The notes under the pieces were generated by a model. It saw only the letters and a list, made by a program, of their open reading frames with translations. It was not told the DNA's origin and did no database searches. Of a DNA stretch of 64,000 bases, positions 1 through 8,287 are shown piece by piece. This DNA is from CAYVQZ01 sp964453435 (lineage in GTDB: Bacteria > Abyssobacteria > SURF-5): the NCBI GenBank assembly GCA_964453435.1, contig CAYVQZ010000001.1:124001-188000 (forward strand), read 5' to 3'. A program made the position numbers and the translations under genes. Each line of letters opens with the position of its first letter. The first letter of the stretch is position 1.

Positions 1-490
1 AATTTTTCTAATTTACAGTTCTCTCCGCGTTCCTGCAGCCTTCGCGCGAGCCATGATGTTCCGATGTCTTAATCCGTGCAAATCGGTGGTTGGTCGGCTC
101 TTCGCGCCTACGGTTTCGAGTTTCAAGTCTCGCGTTTCAAGTTCACAAGAGGGTCCTCGGTTGGGAAGGTGATTGAATAAATCTTTGCCGCGAGCTGCGC
201 CCTCGGCGCCTCCGTGGTGAAATCTGTGTCGTCATCTTTTCCCCGCGGCTCCGTGGTTCATTTTCCGTTCTGTTTTTCTTTGCGCTCTTTGGGCCGTTGC
301 GGTTTGAGGGGCCATGTTTTGTTGTGGTTTTTTGTTGGGCGCACGGCCGTGCGCCCCTACGAAAGGATGGGTAGCCGCCGTGAATCCGCGATAATCAGCG
401 CAATCTGCGGATGAAGAAATCTTTCCACGGATATCCCCGTGTTCCCCGCGGTCAGAAATCGAAGGACCAGTTCCCCGCTCCTATACAGGG
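1..490. other. Non-coding stretch resembling degenerate dispersed repeats
   Basis: I see no convincing gene here. The sequence is made of phrases such as 'ctccgtggt', 'aatctgcggatgaag' and 'gcgcaatctgcgg', which look like the degenerate dispersed intergenic repeats found in many environmental bacterial genomes. It contains a perfect 20-bp palindrome described separately. The 66-residue frame at 214-414 is Phe/Arg/Gly-rich and has no plausible domain. The stretch lies downstream of the minus-strand por/glycosyltransferase unit. Confidence 0.5.
337..356. repeat. Perfect 20-bp palindrome
   Basis: GGGCGCACGGCCGTGCGCCC is self-complementary over its full length. It lies in gene-free sequence about 135 bp beyond the stop of the minus-strand glycosyltransferase gene. 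It has no T-tract on either side, so it is not a standard intrinsic terminator. The motif followed by 'ctacg' looks like a dispersed palindromic repeat. Confidence 0.7.
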
Positions 491-2266
491 CTAGCTAAGA
501 GGCTCCATCGTGAGAAAAAAGCTCGTCTGTTCGAGTTTGACGAATGAGCCGAAAGAAGCGAGTATCTCATACGCGGTCGCTTCCGTCGGGAGCGAGGGCG
601 AGAAAAAATGCGGGTTCGGCGGCGTGTGAATGTAGACGCTGTCTCCCAGGCGCAACCCATATCGAACGCCTTTGATGGGTACCGCCCCTGCATTGCCCAG
701 GGGGATTTCGGAAAAAGAGAAAACCATCTTCGTTTCCCGCAATCTCTGTTTCTCCGAAGCGTCGAACTCGTCGCCCCGCAAATGCAAGGTTGCATTGTCG
801 GCGTAGTAATAGAAAAGGGGTTCGTAGTTGAGATAGAACGACGGCTCCGCGACAACAACGGGCCGCTCGTAGTCCCTCAGACGCTCGCCTATCTCCTTGA
901 ACTCGCCGAATCCGTATTTGCAGCCGGCCAGTTGGTAGGCCGAGAGAGTTGTCGAGGTGAGCAGCGTTGTCACGAGTAACCCTGCATATACGCGTGTCGG
1001 CATTCTTTCCGGAATCGCGGTGAAACAGAGGGCGAGGAACGGAACCAGCCCGAGGTAGTAATAGGTGTGTTTGTGGAGAAAGAGATAGAAGACGAAATAG
1101 CAGGCGAGCAGGACGGCCAATAAACTCCACCGGCGGAAAGGACTGTGATTGTGTGTCATGGTTGATGTGGCCACGCTTCGGGGGCAGTCCCCCAATCTAG
1201 GGCCTCGCGAAGTTCGGCCCGTAATTGGGTACAGCCCCCTTCGTTGGCTTTTCGGCGAGCCGGGCAATGGTGAGACAGATTCAGAGTCCCCTTCGCTTGG
1301 TTCACGGCGAAATGGACCCCCGAGGGACGGATTCGGGTCCCCTGGCTGAGGTTCGCCGGGATTCGGTCCCCCTCGCAATGCTTCCATCGTGAAGATTGTC
1401 AGGCCGGCCAGCCCGCCAACAAGCGCGAGCGGCGAGCAGCCCCACACCATTTCGGTCAACAGGAAAGTGAGAGCCGCGCCCGTCGCCAGCCCGGCCAGAC
1501 CTGCCGAGCCGTGCAACTGGCTGTCAAGCAAACGGGCGGGGTCCGCGAGAACATGGTATCCGTAATACGGAACGAGAACGACGCCGGTCATCAGGAGAAA
1601 CAACAGAAAATTGGCTGTCAGCAACCGCCGCCGCTCCGCTCCGCCCAGTTCCCAGAGTATGAGCGAGGCAAGGGGAACGACCGCAAACTGTTTGGTGAAA
1701 AAGGCGAAACCCATGAGAAGACCCGCCAGCACGAAATCGCGCCGCCGGTCGCTCCGAGTGGCCCTGAGGTAAAAGAACACCGAGAACATCGAGAGCGCGA
1801 CAAACACGATATCGGTCTGCACACTCCTGCCCATTATCAAAAATATCGGCGTCGATGCCAGCAGCGCCGCCGCTTCGAGTCCGGCCCCGCGGCGAATCAG
1901 CATTCCCGCCAGCACCCATGTCGCCAGGAGCGTCAAGAGCGCGAAGACTACCGGAACCAGCCGCGCGGCGAATTCCGTTTGTCCGAACAGCGAGAAACTC
2001 GCATACACAAGATAGGAAAAAAACGGCGGCACGTTGAGGTCGAGCGCGCCGTCGTACTTGGTAGGTTCGAGGAGGGAATGGGAGGAATAGTTCTCTGCGA
2101 TTGCCGCATACCATGCTTCCTGGAAACCGTGAAAGCCGTCGAACGGGTCCGAGAGGGCGAAGCAGAGCAACCCGATATCAATTGCGAGGAAAACCCACAG
2201 AACGCAGGTGAGAACAACGCCTCGCGATAACGGTGAGCCGTTTATTGGCGAGCCTGACGGTGCCAT
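491..2266 (-). CDS. GT39/ArnT-like membrane glycosyltransferase with repeat-derived insertion
   Basis: Predicted 591-residue polytopic inner-membrane protein of the dolichyl-phosphate-mannosyltransferase/ArnT type, which transfers a sugar from a polyprenyl carrier. The N-terminal half carries the family pattern: an acidic first periplasmic loop (FQEAWYAAIAENY, about residues 48-60), then 'VPPFFSYLVYASFSLFG', 'EFAARL' and 'QTDIVFVALSMF'. Residues about 298-365 are a hydrophilic Pro/Gly/Ser/Arg-rich stretch with no membrane character. It coincides exactly with a REP-like repeat in the DNA, so the frame has been kept open through an insertion. Transmembrane segments resume afterwards (LLAVLLACYFVFYLFL). 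It starts 42 bp after porB and is probably co-transcribed. Acceptor unknown. Confidence 0.75.
   Translation of the reverse strand: MAPSGSPINGSPLSRGVVLTCVLWVFLAIDIGLLCFALSDPFDGFHGFQEAWYAAIAENYSSHSLLEPTKYDGALDLNVPPFFSYLVYASFSLFGQTEFAARLVPVVFALLTLLATWVLAGMLIRRGAGLEAAALLASTPIFLIMGRSVQTDIVFVALSMFSVFFYLRATRSDRRRDFVLAGLLMGFAFFTKQFAVVPLASLILWELGGAERRRLLTANFLLFLLMTGVVLVPYYGYHVLADPARLLDSQLHGSAGLAGLATGAALTFLLTEMVWGCSPLALVGGLAGLTIFTMEALRGGPNPGEPQPGDPNPSLGGPFRREPSEGDSESVSPLPGSPKSQRRGLYPITGRTSRGPRLGDCPRSVATSTMTHNHSPFRRWSLLAVLLACYFVFYLFLHKHTYYYLGLVPFLALCFTAIPERMPTRVYAGLLVTTLLTSTTLSAYQLAGCKYGFGEFKEIGERLRDYERPVVVAEPSFYLNYEPLFYYYADNATLHLRGDEFDASEKQRLRETKMVFSFSEIPLGNAGAVPIKGVRYGLRLGDSVYIHTPPNPHFFSPSLPTEATAYEILASFGSFVKLEQTSFFLTMEPLS
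1175..1372 (+). repeat. REP/RAYT-like repeat, copy A (inside a CDS)
   Basis: Copy of a dispersed repeat whose landmarks are 'cttcgggggcagtcc.ccaatct' at one end, 'cgtaattgggtacagcccccttcg' in the middle and 'gacagattc.gagtcccc' at the other end. Between the first two lies a hairpin, GGGCC...GGCCC. After the core (about 1175-1295) the terminal motif 'ggattcggg-tcccc' is reiterated twice, to about 1372. The same landmarks occur at 8577-8725 (inverted) and 10647-10766 (same orientation). This copy lies within the minus-strand glycosyltransferase gene. Confidence 0.8.
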
Positions 2267-2308
2267 ACGAACAGTGTGCCCATCGCGAGGCTATCGGAGC
2301 GGTCGGTT

Positions 2309-3286
2309 CTATTGTTCAGACTTATCGGATTTCTTTTCGGCGGAGGCGGGAACCGGCCGTTCCTTGACTTCGCCGCACTTCCACAGAAGCCAGTTCCACT
2401 TCCAGTCGACGTATTCTTGAAAGTTCCGCAACATGTCGGCGTTTTCCGGTTTGAACAGGTGACTGAACCGGCCCTGTCCTTTGAGCCATTCTTCAATCGG
2501 AAGCTTTTCGCGAGGTTTCCGGGTAAGCCTGTACACGCCGTTTTCGACTTCGAAGAGCGGCCACAGGCAGGTATCCACTCCGAGCTTGGAATACTGGAGC
2601 GAATCGGCGGGATTGATGCGCCAGCCCCTGTGGCAGCACGAAAGCACATTTATGAACGATGGGCCATCGACGGAGAGCGCCTTTTCCACCTTTTTGTTCA
2701 GGTCGCGGTAGTACCCTATGGAGGCCTGAGCGACATATGGTATCTCATGCGCGACCATAATCTCGGTCAGGTTCTTCTGGAAGTTCTGTTTGCCCGAGAT
2801 TTTCACTCCTGCGGGCGTCGTGCTGGTGGCGGCGCCATACGGCGTGGAACTCGAACGCTGGATGCCTGTGTTCATGTAGCCCTGGTTGTCGTAGCACACA
2901 TACAACATTTTGTGGCCTCGTTCCATGGCCCCCGACAGGGACTGCAGGCCGATGTCGTATGTGCCGCCGTCACCGCCGAACGCGATGAAGCGATACTCGG
3001 CATCGAGCTTGCCCTTGCGTTTCAACACGCGGTAAGCCGTCTCGACGCCCGAAATCGTTGCCGCCACGTTCTCGAACGCGTTGTGGATGAACGAGCTTCT
3101 CCATGAGGTATACGGGAAGATCGTCGAGACGACTTCCATACATCCGGTGGAGAGCCCGGCCACCAAGTGCGTATCGACGGCAAGGGTCACCTGGCGCATG
3201 GTTATAGCGGGAGCGCAGCCGGAACACGCCCGATGCCCGCTGCAGAATATATCTTGTTTCTTCGAAAGGTCTTTTAACGAAGCCAT
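2309..3286 (-). CDS. porB: 2-oxoacid (pyruvate):ferredoxin oxidoreductase, beta subunit
   Basis: The 325-residue TPP-binding subunit of a pyruvate-type ferredoxin oxidoreductase, which oxidatively decarboxylates a 2-oxoacid to acyl-CoA and reduces ferredoxin. The N-terminal 'CSGHRACSGCAPA' is the PorB iron-sulfur/TPP entry motif. 'GGDGGTYDIGLQSLSGAMERG' (about residues 104-124) holds the TPP/Mg-binding GDG, followed by 'DNQGYMNTGIQRS'. The length fits a PorB of a four-subunit enzyme. It is the last por gene, 25 bp after porA. The start follows a purine-rich stretch and leaves the Cys motif intact. Family assignment is strong; pyruvate as substrate is inferred from similarity. Confidence 0.93.
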   Translation of the reverse strand: MASLKDLSKKQDIFCSGHRACSGCAPAITMRQVTLAVDTHLVAGLSTGCMEVVSTIFPYTSWRSSFIHNAFENVAATISGVETAYRVLKRKGKLDAEYRFIAFGGDGGTYDIGLQSLSGAMERGHKMLYVCYDNQGYMNTGIQRSSSTPYGAATSTTPAGVKISGKQNFQKNLTEIMVAHEIPYVAQASIGYYRDLNKKVEKALSVDGPSFINVLSCCHRGWRINPADSLQYSKLGVDTCLWPLFEVENGVYRLTRKPREKLPIEEWLKGQGRFSHLFKPENADMLRNFQEYVDWKWNWLLWKCGEVKERPVPASAEKKSDKSEQ

Positions 3287-3311
3287 TTAGTCACCCTTGA
3301 CTTTCACCCGG

Positions 3312-4490
3312 TTATTCTCTGAGTCCCAGGTAACGCATTTTCGGGTCGGTCTTCCCCTCGAACAGGTCGTGGTACACCGATTCGACCTGCCCGGGGAACA
3401 GGTCGCGCCCCCCGAGACCATATATATAATTGTAGATTGGAATATCTTTGCCATACATGGCGGACCTGGTCTCCATGTAGACCGGCCCTCCCTGCGCTCC
3501 GAACGAGATGCTGCGGTCCAGCACGGCAATCGACTTCAGACGGCCAAGCGTTTCCGCAAGCTTTTCGTGCGGGAACGGGCGAAACACGCGCAGCTTTATC
3601 ATTCCCGCCTTCACCCCTCTTTCCCGGAGCGAATCGACGACCTCCTTGGTTGTCCCGGCCGCCGAGCCGAGCACGACGATGGCCGCTTCGGCGTCTTCCA
3701 TTTTGTATTCCTCGAAGAAGCCGTATCGTCTTCCCGTCAGTTCATAATATTCGTTCGCCACTTGCTCAATGACGCGCGGCGCGTTATACATGCCCTCGAC
3801 CTGCTGGCGCTTGTGCTCGAAGTAGTAGTCCTGCAGGTCGAGCGCGCCCATGGTCATCGGCTGGGTCGGGTCGAGCAGTGTGTAAATCGGTTCGTACTCA
3901 CCCGCGAACCGTTTCGCGGACTCGTCGTCCAATATCTCGAGCACCTCCGTCGTGTGGCTGATGATGAATCCGTCGAGCGTGAGCATGGTCGGCAGCATCA
4001 CATCGCGCTGTTCGGCAATGCGAAACGCCTGGATGGCGTTGTCATACGCTTCCTGCGTGTTTTCCGAGAAAAGCTGAATCCATCCGGCGTCGCGGGCTCC
4101 CATCGTGTCGCTGTGGTCGCAGTGTATGTTGAGCGGTCCGCTGAGGGCGCGGTTCACGACCGCCATAACAATCGGGAGTCTCATTCCGGAAGCGATGTAC
4201 AGAATTTCCCACATGAGCGCAAGACCGTTGGCGGAAGTCGCGGTGACGGCCCGCACTCCGCCCGCCGCCGCCCCCACCGACGCGCTCATGGCGCTGTGCT
4301 CGGATTCGACGTAGATCAGCTCGGTGTCGACCTTGCCGTCGTTCACATACTCCGCAAACCTGTGCATGAGTTCGGTTTGCGGCGTTATGGGATAGACCGC
4401 GGCAACGTCCGGATTCACTTGCCGAAAGGCCTCGGCGACCGCCTCGTTGCCGGTAAGCGCTAACCTGATGGTGGACATTTGTTTCGTCAT
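3312..4490 (-). CDS. porA: 2-oxoacid (pyruvate):ferredoxin oxidoreductase, alpha subunit
   Basis: The 392-residue alpha subunit, carrying the pyrimidine-binding and transketolase C-terminal-like domains. Landmarks are 'GNEAVAEAFRQVNPDVAAVYPITPQTELM' near residue 14, 'VESEHSAMSASVGAAAGGVRAVTATSANGLALM' around residues 61-94, and the region II domain beginning 'AAIVVLGSAAGTTKEVVDSLRERGVKAGMIKLRVFRPFP'. It acts in the cytoplasm with PorB, PorG and PorD in anaerobic acetyl-CoA metabolism. It lies 11 bp after porD and 25 bp before porB in one minus-strand operon. Nothing is missing in the motifs I can recognise. Confidence 0.93.
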   Translation of the reverse strand: MTKQMSTIRLALTGNEAVAEAFRQVNPDVAAVYPITPQTELMHRFAEYVNDGKVDTELIYVESEHSAMSASVGAAAGGVRAVTATSANGLALMWEILYIASGMRLPIVMAVVNRALSGPLNIHCDHSDTMGARDAGWIQLFSENTQEAYDNAIQAFRIAEQRDVMLPTMLTLDGFIISHTTEVLEILDDESAKRFAGEYEPIYTLLDPTQPMTMGALDLQDYYFEHKRQQVEGMYNAPRVIEQVANEYYELTGRRYGFFEEYKMEDAEAAIVVLGSAAGTTKEVVDSLRERGVKAGMIKLRVFRPFPHEKLAETLGRLKSIAVLDRSISFGAQGGPVYMETRSAMYGKDIPIYNYIYGLGGRDLFPGQVESVYHDLFEGKTDPKMRYLGLRE

Positions 4491-4501
4491 CTGCGGCTCC
4501 G

Positions 4502-4804
4502 TTAGTCTTCAGTGAATTCCGATTCCGGCTTCATCGTTATTGCGCCCACCTTTGGAGGGCACACCTTGGCACAGATTCCGCATCCCTTGCAGTGCTCGAA
4601 GTCGAAACCCTTGAACTTCCCGTCCTCGGCGATTATCGCCGCGTCGGGACAATTAAACCAGCAGTCGAGGCAATCGATGCATTTTTCGCGGTCGTGAACG
4701 GGCCTGAACGAGCGCCACGAGCCGGTCTCATATTCAAAAGCGGTTCCCCCGCGGGGTATCACTCCGCCGATAGGCAAGTCTTTCCAACCTTTTAGTTCGC
4801 TCAT
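4502..4804 (-). CDS. porD: 2-oxoacid:ferredoxin oxidoreductase, delta (ferredoxin-like) subunit
   Basis: The 100-residue protein carries two [4Fe-4S] motifs, CIDCLDCWFNCP and CKGCGICAKVCP (both CxxCxxCxxxCP), in the C-terminal 60 residues. It serves as the electron-transfer subunit passing electrons from the TPP site to soluble ferredoxin. The N-terminal 'GWKDLPIGGVIPRGGTAFEYETGSWRSFRP' is typical of PorD. The start ATG overlaps the porG stop by 4 bp, which implies translational coupling. The gene order gamma-delta-alpha-beta is the usual order of four-subunit POR operons. Confidence 0.93.
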   Translation of the reverse strand: MSELKGWKDLPIGGVIPRGGTAFEYETGSWRSFRPVHDREKCIDCLDCWFNCPDAAIIAEDGKFKGFDFEHCKGCGICAKVCPPKVGAITMKPESEFTED

Positions 4805-5373
4805 GCGATTTTGACCTCCTTATAAGCGCGTTTGATGGCGCGGAGGTTTCCGTCGACAATCTGTTTTTTAAATTTCTTCGAGAACTTCTTCGTTATATCC
4901 TCGAGCAGAACATCCAATGTGATCATGTCGCATGCCTTGACCAACGCGCCGAGCATCGGAGTGTTCGGAATGGGCCGACCAAGTTCCTCGAGCGCGATCT
5001 CCGATGCGTTTACGAGATAAAGCTTCTCTCCGTTCCACTTTATCCTGGAACGAATTTCAGCGGCATCTTTGTTCGTATTGACGATAATCGTGCCTGTTTC
5101 GGGCAAGCCCTCACAGACATTTACGGTGTCCAGCAACGTGTCATCGAGCACCACAACGATATCGGGCTCCTCGATTGCGCAGTGAAGCCGGACCGGACGC
5201 TCGCTGATGCGCGTGAACCCCCTGATGGGAGCCCCCATCCGCTCGGGGCCGTAATCGGGAAACCCCTGGCTGTATTTGCCATCCTGAATGGCTGCTTCGG
5301 CCAGGAAGGTGGCGGCGGTTTTTGCGCCCTGCCCGCCGCGCGCATGCCATCTGATCTCTATCGGTTTCGTCAC
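4801..5373 (-). CDS. porG: 2-oxoacid:ferredoxin oxidoreductase, gamma subunit
   Basis: The 190-residue gamma subunit is recognised by 'RWHARGGQGAKTAATFLAEAA' near the N-terminus, 'GFPDYGPERMGAPIRGFTRIS' and 'VVVLDDTLLD'. It is the first gene of the por operon. The start is GTG, preceded at suitable distance by GAGGAG. A near-consensus promoter lies about 115 bp upstream, leaving a leader of about 110 nt. Confidence 0.92.
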   Translation of the reverse strand: MTKPIEIRWHARGGQGAKTAATFLAEAAIQDGKYSQGFPDYGPERMGAPIRGFTRISERPVRLHCAIEEPDIVVVLDDTLLDTVNVCEGLPETGTIIVNTNKDAAEIRSRIKWNGEKLYLVNASEIALEELGRPIPNTPMLGALVKACDMITLDVLLEDITKKFSKKFKKQIVDGNLRAIKRAYKEVKIA

Positions 5374-5489
5374 CTTTTTCGTATCTCCTCAAGCTGACCC
5401 ATTGACAAACAATCGCAACCGGCACACCCTGTTATTCTGTCACGTTTCGACAGACAAGGAAACAGTTTTCCCGGCGACAATGTTGGCAC

Positions 5490-5518
5490 AGTATAGCAGA
5501 GGGGAAGGGGAGTGTCAA
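5490..5518 (-). promoter_or_regulatory. Sigma-70-type promoter for the por operon
   Basis: On the minus strand TTGACA (5513-5518) is followed after exactly 17 bp by TATACT (5490-5495). Both boxes are close to consensus. The predicted start is near 5483, about 110 nt before porG. Confidence 0.75.
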
Positions 5519-5595
5519 GACTCGGAAAAGAGGAAAAACAGCGCATCGCCACGATAAAAAAGCGACCTTGACCCATCGGCCAGCCGCTCCTTTTG

Positions 5596-5668
5596 TGGAG
5601 ATGAGCGGATTCGAACCGCCGACCTACGCGTTGCGAACGCGCCGCTCTCCCAGCTGAGCTACATCCCC
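5596..5668 (-). tRNA. tRNA-Ala (anticodon CGC)
   Basis: The minus strand folds into a 73-nt cloverleaf. The acceptor stem is GGGGATG/CATCTCC with one G-U pair, the D-stem GCTC/GAGC, the anticodon loop TTCGCAA giving anticodon CGC, and the T-loop TTCGAAT. The discriminator base is A, as expected for Ala. The genome does not encode CCA: the bases after the discriminator are CAA. A weak AGCG/CGCT stem followed by TTTTTT (about 5556-5588) may terminate the transcript. It codes for alanine codon GCG (reading by CGC); other Ala isoacceptors must lie elsewhere. Confidence 0.93.
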
Positions 5669-5682
5669 ATTGGCCAAACGAA

Positions 5683-5712
5683 ATTATAGCCAAAGCGGCC
5701 ATCCTTTGTCAA
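5683..5712 (-). promoter_or_regulatory. Promoter of tRNA-Ala
   Basis: The minus strand reads TTGACA (5707-5712), an 18-bp spacer, then a perfect TATAAT (5683-5688). The predicted start is about 8 nt before the mature tRNA 5' end, as is usual for single tRNA genes. Confidence 0.8.
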
Positions 5713-6006
5713 ATGTCACGATTGAGCCGCAAGGGAGAAACAACCCTGCAATAGGATGTATTGCGAACCGTTGCGGCCAATCTCTCATGTTCAAAACCTT
5801 CATTTTTTGGTTGGGGTGACAACCCATGGAAATCCGTTGGGCCGGCGCCGGTTCGCTGTCACGCTGAAGGCAAGGAGGCGCAGTATGTCCCCTGAACCGA
5901 AAAATTTTTCTGTTCAAAAACGGTGAAAAATATGATAGTATGATGGTGGGGTGAAGCGCAGGATGCATTATTTCAAGCCGCCGGAATTGAGGAAGCGAGA
6001 AGCAGG
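5713..6006. other. Gene-free upstream region
   Basis: About 290 bp between the tRNA promoter and the next plus-strand gene. An AT-rich stretch near 5930-5945 (including TATGAT) could hold the -10 element for the downstream oxidoreductase gene, but I see no good -35 box. Nothing else is recognised. Confidence 0.4.
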
Positions 6007-7095
6007 GTGAAAATCGTTGTAGTTGGCGGGTATGGCAACATCGGCAGCGGAGTTGTCGAAAAACTGCTCGAATTTTCTTCCCACCAGGTCACAATTGCCG
6101 GCCTTGACCTCAAGAAGGCGCGAGCGGTCTGCAAGAGATTCGAGAGCTATGTGGGCGCGATCCAGGTCGATGTCGAAAAAAGAGCCACGCTCACGGCCGC
6201 TTTCGAGAACTTCGACCTCGCAATCAACTGCGCCGGCCCATTTTATAAATACGGCGCCAACGTCGCCACGGCGGCAATCGAGACTCGCACCCACTACGTG
6301 GATATCAGCGACGACCCCGACCCCATCCCGAAATTGTTTGCTTTGGACCGCGCCGCCCGGCGGGCCGGAGTGACCGTTCTTACGGGGATGGGCTGGAATC
6401 CCGGCATTTCCAACCTCGCCGCGCGCCTGAGCGCCAATCTGCTCGACGAGATTGAGAACATAAAAATAGCGTGGGTCGTGGGTTCGGGGGAGAGTAGTGG
6501 CCTTGCCGCTTTGAAACACGCGCTTCACGGGATCACCGGCGACGTGCCGGTGGTCAGAGATTCCACCCAGACCACCGCGCCGGCGTGGAGCGAAATGGAG
6601 ATGACGGAGTTTCCAGCGCCTCTCGGCGAATTGCCCACGTTTCTGTTCGGACATCCCGAGCCCATCACGCTGCCGAAAACGGTCGAGGCAAAAAACATAA
6701 CCCTCCGAGGCGCAATTTGTCCCCCCTGGAATAACAAGGCGCTTCGCTTGCTGCGGTCGCTCGGCATGACCAAATCCCCGAAAAAAATAGACCGGGCCGC
6801 GAAACGGCTGTGGAGGATACAGCGTCTTTTCGCCGTTGGCGGCGTCGAGCGCTCCGGTCTGAGGATAGATGTGCTCGGGCAGAAGGACGGGCAGGAGCGC
6901 CACCTGGTTTTCAACATGGTCGATAGAATCCGTCCACTGACGGCTATTCCCTGCGTGGTCGGGGCCTTGATGCTTTTGGAAGGAGCTATCAAGGAGCGCG
7001 GTGTCCTCACGCCCGAGATGTGCATCGACCCCATCCTGTTCTTCGACCGCATCTCCGACGAAGGCGTCAAGATCATGCGCGAAGGGCGCCTGTAA
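6007..7095 (+). CDS. Saccharopine dehydrogenase-like NAD(P)-binding protein
   Basis: A 362-residue cytoplasmic oxidoreductase-like protein. The N-terminal Rossmann fold begins 'MKIVVVGGYGNIGSGVVEKLL', with the dinucleotide-binding GxGxxG at residues 8-13. This is followed by 'AINCAGPFYKYGANVATAAIETRTHYVDISDD', characteristic of the saccharopine dehydrogenase/homospermidine synthase-like superfamily. The protein is shorter than true lysine-pathway saccharopine dehydrogenases and the C-terminal part is not diagnostic, so the substrate is unknown. The start is GTG with GAGGAAG about 10 nt upstream. It is a single-gene unit, convergent with the next gene. Confidence 0.8.
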   Translation: MKIVVVGGYGNIGSGVVEKLLEFSSHQVTIAGLDLKKARAVCKRFESYVGAIQVDVEKRATLTAAFENFDLAINCAGPFYKYGANVATAAIETRTHYVDISDDPDPIPKLFALDRAARRAGVTVLTGMGWNPGISNLAARLSANLLDEIENIKIAWVVGSGESSGLAALKHALHGITGDVPVVRDSTQTTAPAWSEMEMTEFPAPLGELPTFLFGHPEPITLPKTVEAKNITLRGAICPPWNNKALRLLRSLGMTKSPKKIDRAAKRLWRIQRLFAVGGVERSGLRIDVLGQKDGQERHLVFNMVDRIRPLTAIPCVVGALMLLEGAIKERGVLTPEMCIDPILFFDRISDEGVKIMREGRL

Positions 7096-7309
7096 ACCAT
7101 TCCTGGCGCCAACCATCCCCCTGCGTTTCTTTGCAGCCATGCGCGTTTGCGCTTCCCCCATGCCTTTGCCGGCGTTCTGAGCCCTCCGCTTCCCCTCGGT
7201 TTAGCAGGGCCAGGACCCTCTCAGCGGGATTGACGCAATTCGAACAATTCATGCAACTCGTCTTCCTCACCCTCTCAATCGGGGAAAAGAACGGAGCTCG
7301 GCGTAACTA

Positions 7310-8287
7310 CTAGGAGGCGACCGGCGGCGATTCGGCGCGGGAATACCGCACGAATGAAGCCTGGCGCAGTTTTCCGAAGGCCCGATACGAGAGGATTGCC
7401 AGTACCAGGAATACGGCGCGAATCCCGTAAAACGGAGCAAAAGCAAGCAGGGCGGCGGTCGCCTCGAGCGGGCGCCGACTGTAGACGCGGGCCCACAGGT
7501 AGCTGAGCGAGGTGAACGCCAGAAAGACTGCCGCAAAGAGCGCGGCATTCTGCATCGAGGACCTCTCAAGCAGCATGCTCAAGGGATGATATGTGACGAA
7601 GAAACTGATGATGAACAGCTCGAGCGAATAGCGCGAAAATGTTTCAACGATGGCCGGAAGGAAGGTCAGCCGCCGTTCGAAAAAGCCGAACAGGAACGGT
7701 ACGAGAGCGAAAAAAAACAGCAAATGCCAATAAGCCTGCTGGTAGAAAGCGGCTGTGCCGGTGAGCGCTGCGCCGCCTAGAAAGAAAATGGGAGAACCCA
7801 CCAGCTCGGCCTGTTTCGCCCAGAAATATCCAAAGAAGCAACTGGCGAAAAAAGACAGGGAAATCATCTGGGGGGAGCCCGTGTACAGGACAACGGAAAC
7901 GAGGGCGGCCGCAAGCGGTCCGGCCGATGGCATTCGCATTTTTTCGAAGATGACAAAGACAAACAGCGACATTCCCATCACGAAAAAGATTGAGGGAACC
8001 ATGACATCTGGCAGCGGACCGGTCAGCAGTCGAAAGAACACGTGCGTGAGAATCAGCATGGCGCCCCGGATGAAGAAGTAAAAAGGCGGATGTGCGCGGA
8101 ACGTTCGCGCCGCCATGTATCCACACAGGAGACAAAACAGGGCGGAAGGAATTCGGCCGACAATGAACGCGCACGGAAACTTCGGAAAGCAATACCAGGA
8201 AAGGTGAACATAGATCGCAGCCACAAGGGCGACTGCCTTGAAATAGTCGTAGACCGCAAGCCGTTTGGGTGAACGTGTCATCGACAA
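7310..8287 (-). CDS. Polytopic membrane protein, TraX/acyltransferase-like
   Basis: A 325-residue protein with about nine or ten predicted transmembrane helices. The N-terminus 'RLAVYDYFKAVALVAAIYVHLSWYCFP' followed by 'FIVGRIPSALFCLLCGYMAARTF' resembles the TraX/acyltransferase-3-like/HGSNAT group of membrane acyltransferases, which share a helix I His and a 'GRI..LF.LL.GY' helix II. The His in 'YVHLSW' would be the candidate catalytic residue. Acceptor and acyl donor are unknown. It is a single gene, convergent with the saccharopine-dehydrogenase-like gene; about 215 bp between them hold no gene. Confidence 0.55.
   Translation of the reverse strand: MSMTRSPKRLAVYDYFKAVALVAAIYVHLSWYCFPKFPCAFIVGRIPSALFCLLCGYMAARTFRAHPPFYFFIRGAMLILTHVFFRLLTGPLPDVMVPSIFFVMGMSLFVFVIFEKMRMPSAGPLAAALVSVVLYTGSPQMISLSFFASCFFGYFWAKQAELVGSPIFFLGGAALTGTAAFYQQAYWHLLFFFALVPFLFGFFERRLTFLPAIVETFSRYSLELFIISFFVTYHPLSMLLERSSMQNAALFAAVFLAFTSLSYLWARVYSRRPLEATAALLAFAPFYGIRAVFLVLAILSYRAFGKLRQASFVRYSRAESPPVAS

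Noticed and set aside
3297..4463. 388-residue open frame on the plus strand opposite porA
   Set aside because: Antisense shadow of a well-recognised gene; composition (Arg, His, Val) is typical of a complementary-frame artefact.
5968..7161. 397-residue open frame on the minus strand
   Set aside because: It lies opposite the saccharopine-dehydrogenase-like gene, is rich in Arg, Gly and His, and shows no family motif; the plus-strand frame has a clear Rossmann motif.
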